7,232 nucleotides of DNA from contig JACMRS010000096.1 in NCBI GenBank assembly GCA_014376345.1, positions 1 through 7,232 of the forward strand, written 5' to 3'. The notes beneath the pieces were generated by a model that saw only the letters and a list, made by a program, of their open reading frames with translations, did no database searches and was not told where the DNA came from. The first letter of the stretch is position 1. Every line of letters begins with the position of its first letter. The position numbers and the translations under genes are program-made. The stretch comes from Bacteroidia bacterium (GTDB lineage Bacteria; Bacteroidota; Bacteroidia; NS11-12g; UBA955). Of the stretch, positions 5,739 to 7,232 are shown piece by piece.

Positions 5739-7232
5739 TCAGTTAAATCTTAAGATAAACCGCAGGTTAAGCCTTCTACCGGTAAGATAATTTGGCACCC
5801 CGTAAACATTATTCTGAAAATCTTTAACCCAGATATAAGAAACCACATTATTTATCTGAAGCAGATTGAAAACTTCTAGATTAACAGAAAAATGCTGGAT
5901 CTTTCTTTTGCGCTTTTGTGAATTAATTCTGGATTTAGTTCCATCAGTTTCATTATCTACAAATACTTTAGAAAAACCAATATCAACTCTTTTATAAGCA
6001 GGTATTGTAATACCTTCATTATACCTTGCTGCACCACCCAGATAATATGGCAACCCACTTCCAAAAAACAAACTCAGATTCATTCTGTAACTTTCATGCC
6101 CCGGCAATTCATCCCTGAACATTATTGCTGCACTTACTCTTCTGTCTGTCGGCCTTCTCAGAAAACCCGTTTCTACTTCTTCTTTGCCGGCATTAACATA
6201 TTTTATTTTTTCATCTGTTTTAAGAAATGAAAACGTAAACCAGGATTCAAGTCCTTTAATAAACTCGCCATTTACCCTTGTATCAAAACCAGTGGCATAA
6301 CCTGTAGAAGTGTTATCTCCATAATATCTGATTCTGATATTATCCAGCAGATAAGGCACCATATAATCAAGTTTTTTATAATAGGCTTCACTGGAAAATT
6401 TAAATGGCCTTCCAAAAGATTTGAACTCCCACTCTGCACCTGAAACATAATGTATAGAGCGCTGTGCCTTAAGATTTGTATTGACAGTGCCATCAAATTT
6501 ACGCATCTCTCGGTAAAATGGTGGCTGATAATAATAACCAAATGCAGCTTTCACTATAATGTTCTTTTTTTGCATCGAATCTACATAATAATGTCTCAGA
6601 TTGTACCGCTTATTTGGCTCAAAAAACATTTGTATTCTCGGGCTGACAACGGTTTGACTATTTAATGAAGAATAATTTATTCTTGCACCATAAATCAACT
6701 TCAAATTAAACGAATCACTAATTGTATTCTGGTTTTGAAGAAAGCCTGAAAGTCGGTTATTTAAGATGTTTGTTTTAGAAGAAATATATTGTGAAACAAA
6801 AAGTGAGTCATTGTTAAAGGCATTTGGGACTAACCCAAAAGCTGCAGAGTCAGAATATTTCCATTCTTTAAAAACATCGGTAATATTTTCTATCTGATAT
6901 TTTGCTCCCCAGGTTAGTTTTGATCCCGGTGCTCTTCCTTTCCTCCAACCCTGATGTGCAAAATTAATCACTGAAAAATAAAGGTCATTTCTTGCATGGT
7001 TGATAAAATATCCTAAACCCAATGTACCAACAGACTGACCGAAACTACCAGAGCCCTGCTGGTTATCAAGCTGATCGATGGCATAACCGCCTTCAATATC
7101 ATAATGCTCTGTTTCGTTTGAAACAAACGCTGAAGCAATCCACTTTACCTGAACTCGTGACGAATAAGTGTTTACAAAAGAAAGCGCAGTCATGGCAGAA
7201 TTATAACGCATAATTTCCTGACCTCTGAAAAA
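5739..7232 (-). CDS. TonB-dependent outer-membrane receptor, C-terminal barrel part (5' end off window)
   Basis: This is a beta-barrel receptor for energy-dependent uptake across the outer membrane; the substrate cannot be told. The frame is open to the window edge, giving 497 visible residues. The ATG at 7211 is not a true start: the codons before it (FFRGQEI) continue the frame and fit the sequence. Signal peptide, any carboxypeptidase-like N-terminal domain and most or all of the plug must lie off the window, since Bacteroidota receptors of this kind run to about 800-900 residues. Evidence for the family is the series of amphipathic, aromatic-rich strands, a segment of the FGSGLPYYLGGAARY type (about 6020-6070) followed by IPAYKRVDIGFSKVF, the NLEVFNLLQINNVVSY strand region near 5835-5885, and the final GRRLNLRFILRF strand ending just before the TGA stop, as in TonB-dependent barrels. 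The substrate-specific subfamily is unknown. The 146-bp gap to porP holds a possible promoter, so it is probably a separate transcription unit. Confidence 0.85.
   Translation of the reverse strand, partial: FFRGQEIMRYNSAMTALSFVNTYSSRVQVKWIASAFVSNETEHYDIEGGYAIDQLDNQQGSGSFGQSVGTLGLGYFINHARNDLYFSVINFAHQGWRKGRAPGSKLTWGAKYQIENITDVFKEWKYSDSAAFGLVPNAFNNDSLFVSQYISSKTNILNNRLSGFLQNQNTISDSFNLKLIYGARINYSSLNSQTVVSPRIQMFFEPNKRYNLRHYYVDSMQKKNIIVKAAFGYYYQPPFYREMRKFDGTVNTNLKAQRSIHYVSGAEWEFKSFGRPFKFSSEAYYKKLDYMVPYLLDNIRIRYYGDNTSTGYATGFDTRVNGEFIKGLESWFTFSFLKTDEKIKYVNAGKEEVETGFLRRPTDRRVSAAIMFRDELPGHESYRMNLSLFFGSGLPYYLGGAARYNEGITIPAYKRVDIGFSKVFVDNETDGTKSRINSQKRKRKIQHFSVNLEVFNLLQINNVVSYIWVKDFQNNVYGVPNYLTGRRLNLRFILRFN

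Noticed and set aside
6272..7213. Short frames on both strands (6272-6541, 6450-6665, 7022-7213) inside the receptor gene
   Set aside because: All overlap the long receptor frame, which has consistent barrel-type sequence throughout.
1..7232. CRISPR arrays, insertion sequences, tRNA or rRNA genes, phage or defence genes
   Set aside because: I looked for regularly spaced repeats, transposase-like frames, terminal inverted repeats and structured RNA signatures and saw none. The window is almost fully used by the six coding regions.

Overview
The window holds one well-conserved block: the core of the Bacteroidota type IX secretion system (T9SS) and gliding motor. All genes lie on the minus strand. 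The DNA is AT-rich, and its protein families (PorP/SprF, GldK, GldL, GldM, GldN, and a Bacteroidota-style TonB-dependent outer-membrane receptor) are essentially restricted to Bacteroidota. Leader regions are A-rich and mostly lack a Shine-Dalgarno sequence, and two gaps carry TAnnTTTG-like promoter elements, which also fits this phylum. The protein sequences look to me more like Sphingobacteriia or a related class than Flavobacterium itself, but I hold that placement loosely.

Layout in the direction of transcription (high to low coordinates): (1) the C-terminal part of a TonB-dependent receptor, whose 5' end is off the window (7232-5739); (2) a 146-bp gap with a candidate promoter; (3) a PorP/SprF-family outer-membrane protein (5592-4534); (4) a 132-bp gap with a second candidate promoter; (5) gldK (4401-2992); (6) a 67-bp very AT-rich gap with a perfect 13-bp tandem repeat that runs into the gldL start codon; (7) gldL (2924-2250); (8) a 40-bp gap with an unusually good Shine-Dalgarno sequence; (9) gldM (2209-617); (10) gldN, starting 4 bp after the gldM stop and cut off by the window edge (612-1). 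No gene-free stretch exceeds 150 bp.

How the parts work together, from knowledge of the families: GldL and GldM form the inner-membrane, proton-driven motor. The periplasmic arms of GldM reach up to the ring that the lipoprotein GldK and its partner GldN form under the outer membrane. PorP/SprF is an outer-membrane component linked to that ring and to handling of some T9SS cargo. The porP-gldK-gldL-gldM-gldN order matches the porPKLMN order known from Porphyromonas gingivalis. The receptor may be an unrelated neighbour.

I found no previously undescribed system. The points worth a second look are details: the GldL/GldM motor residues with a shortened loop, the start-site repeat at gldL, the lone Shine-Dalgarno at gldM, the long n-region of the GldK signal peptide, the proline tail of PorP, and a cysteine pair in GldM.
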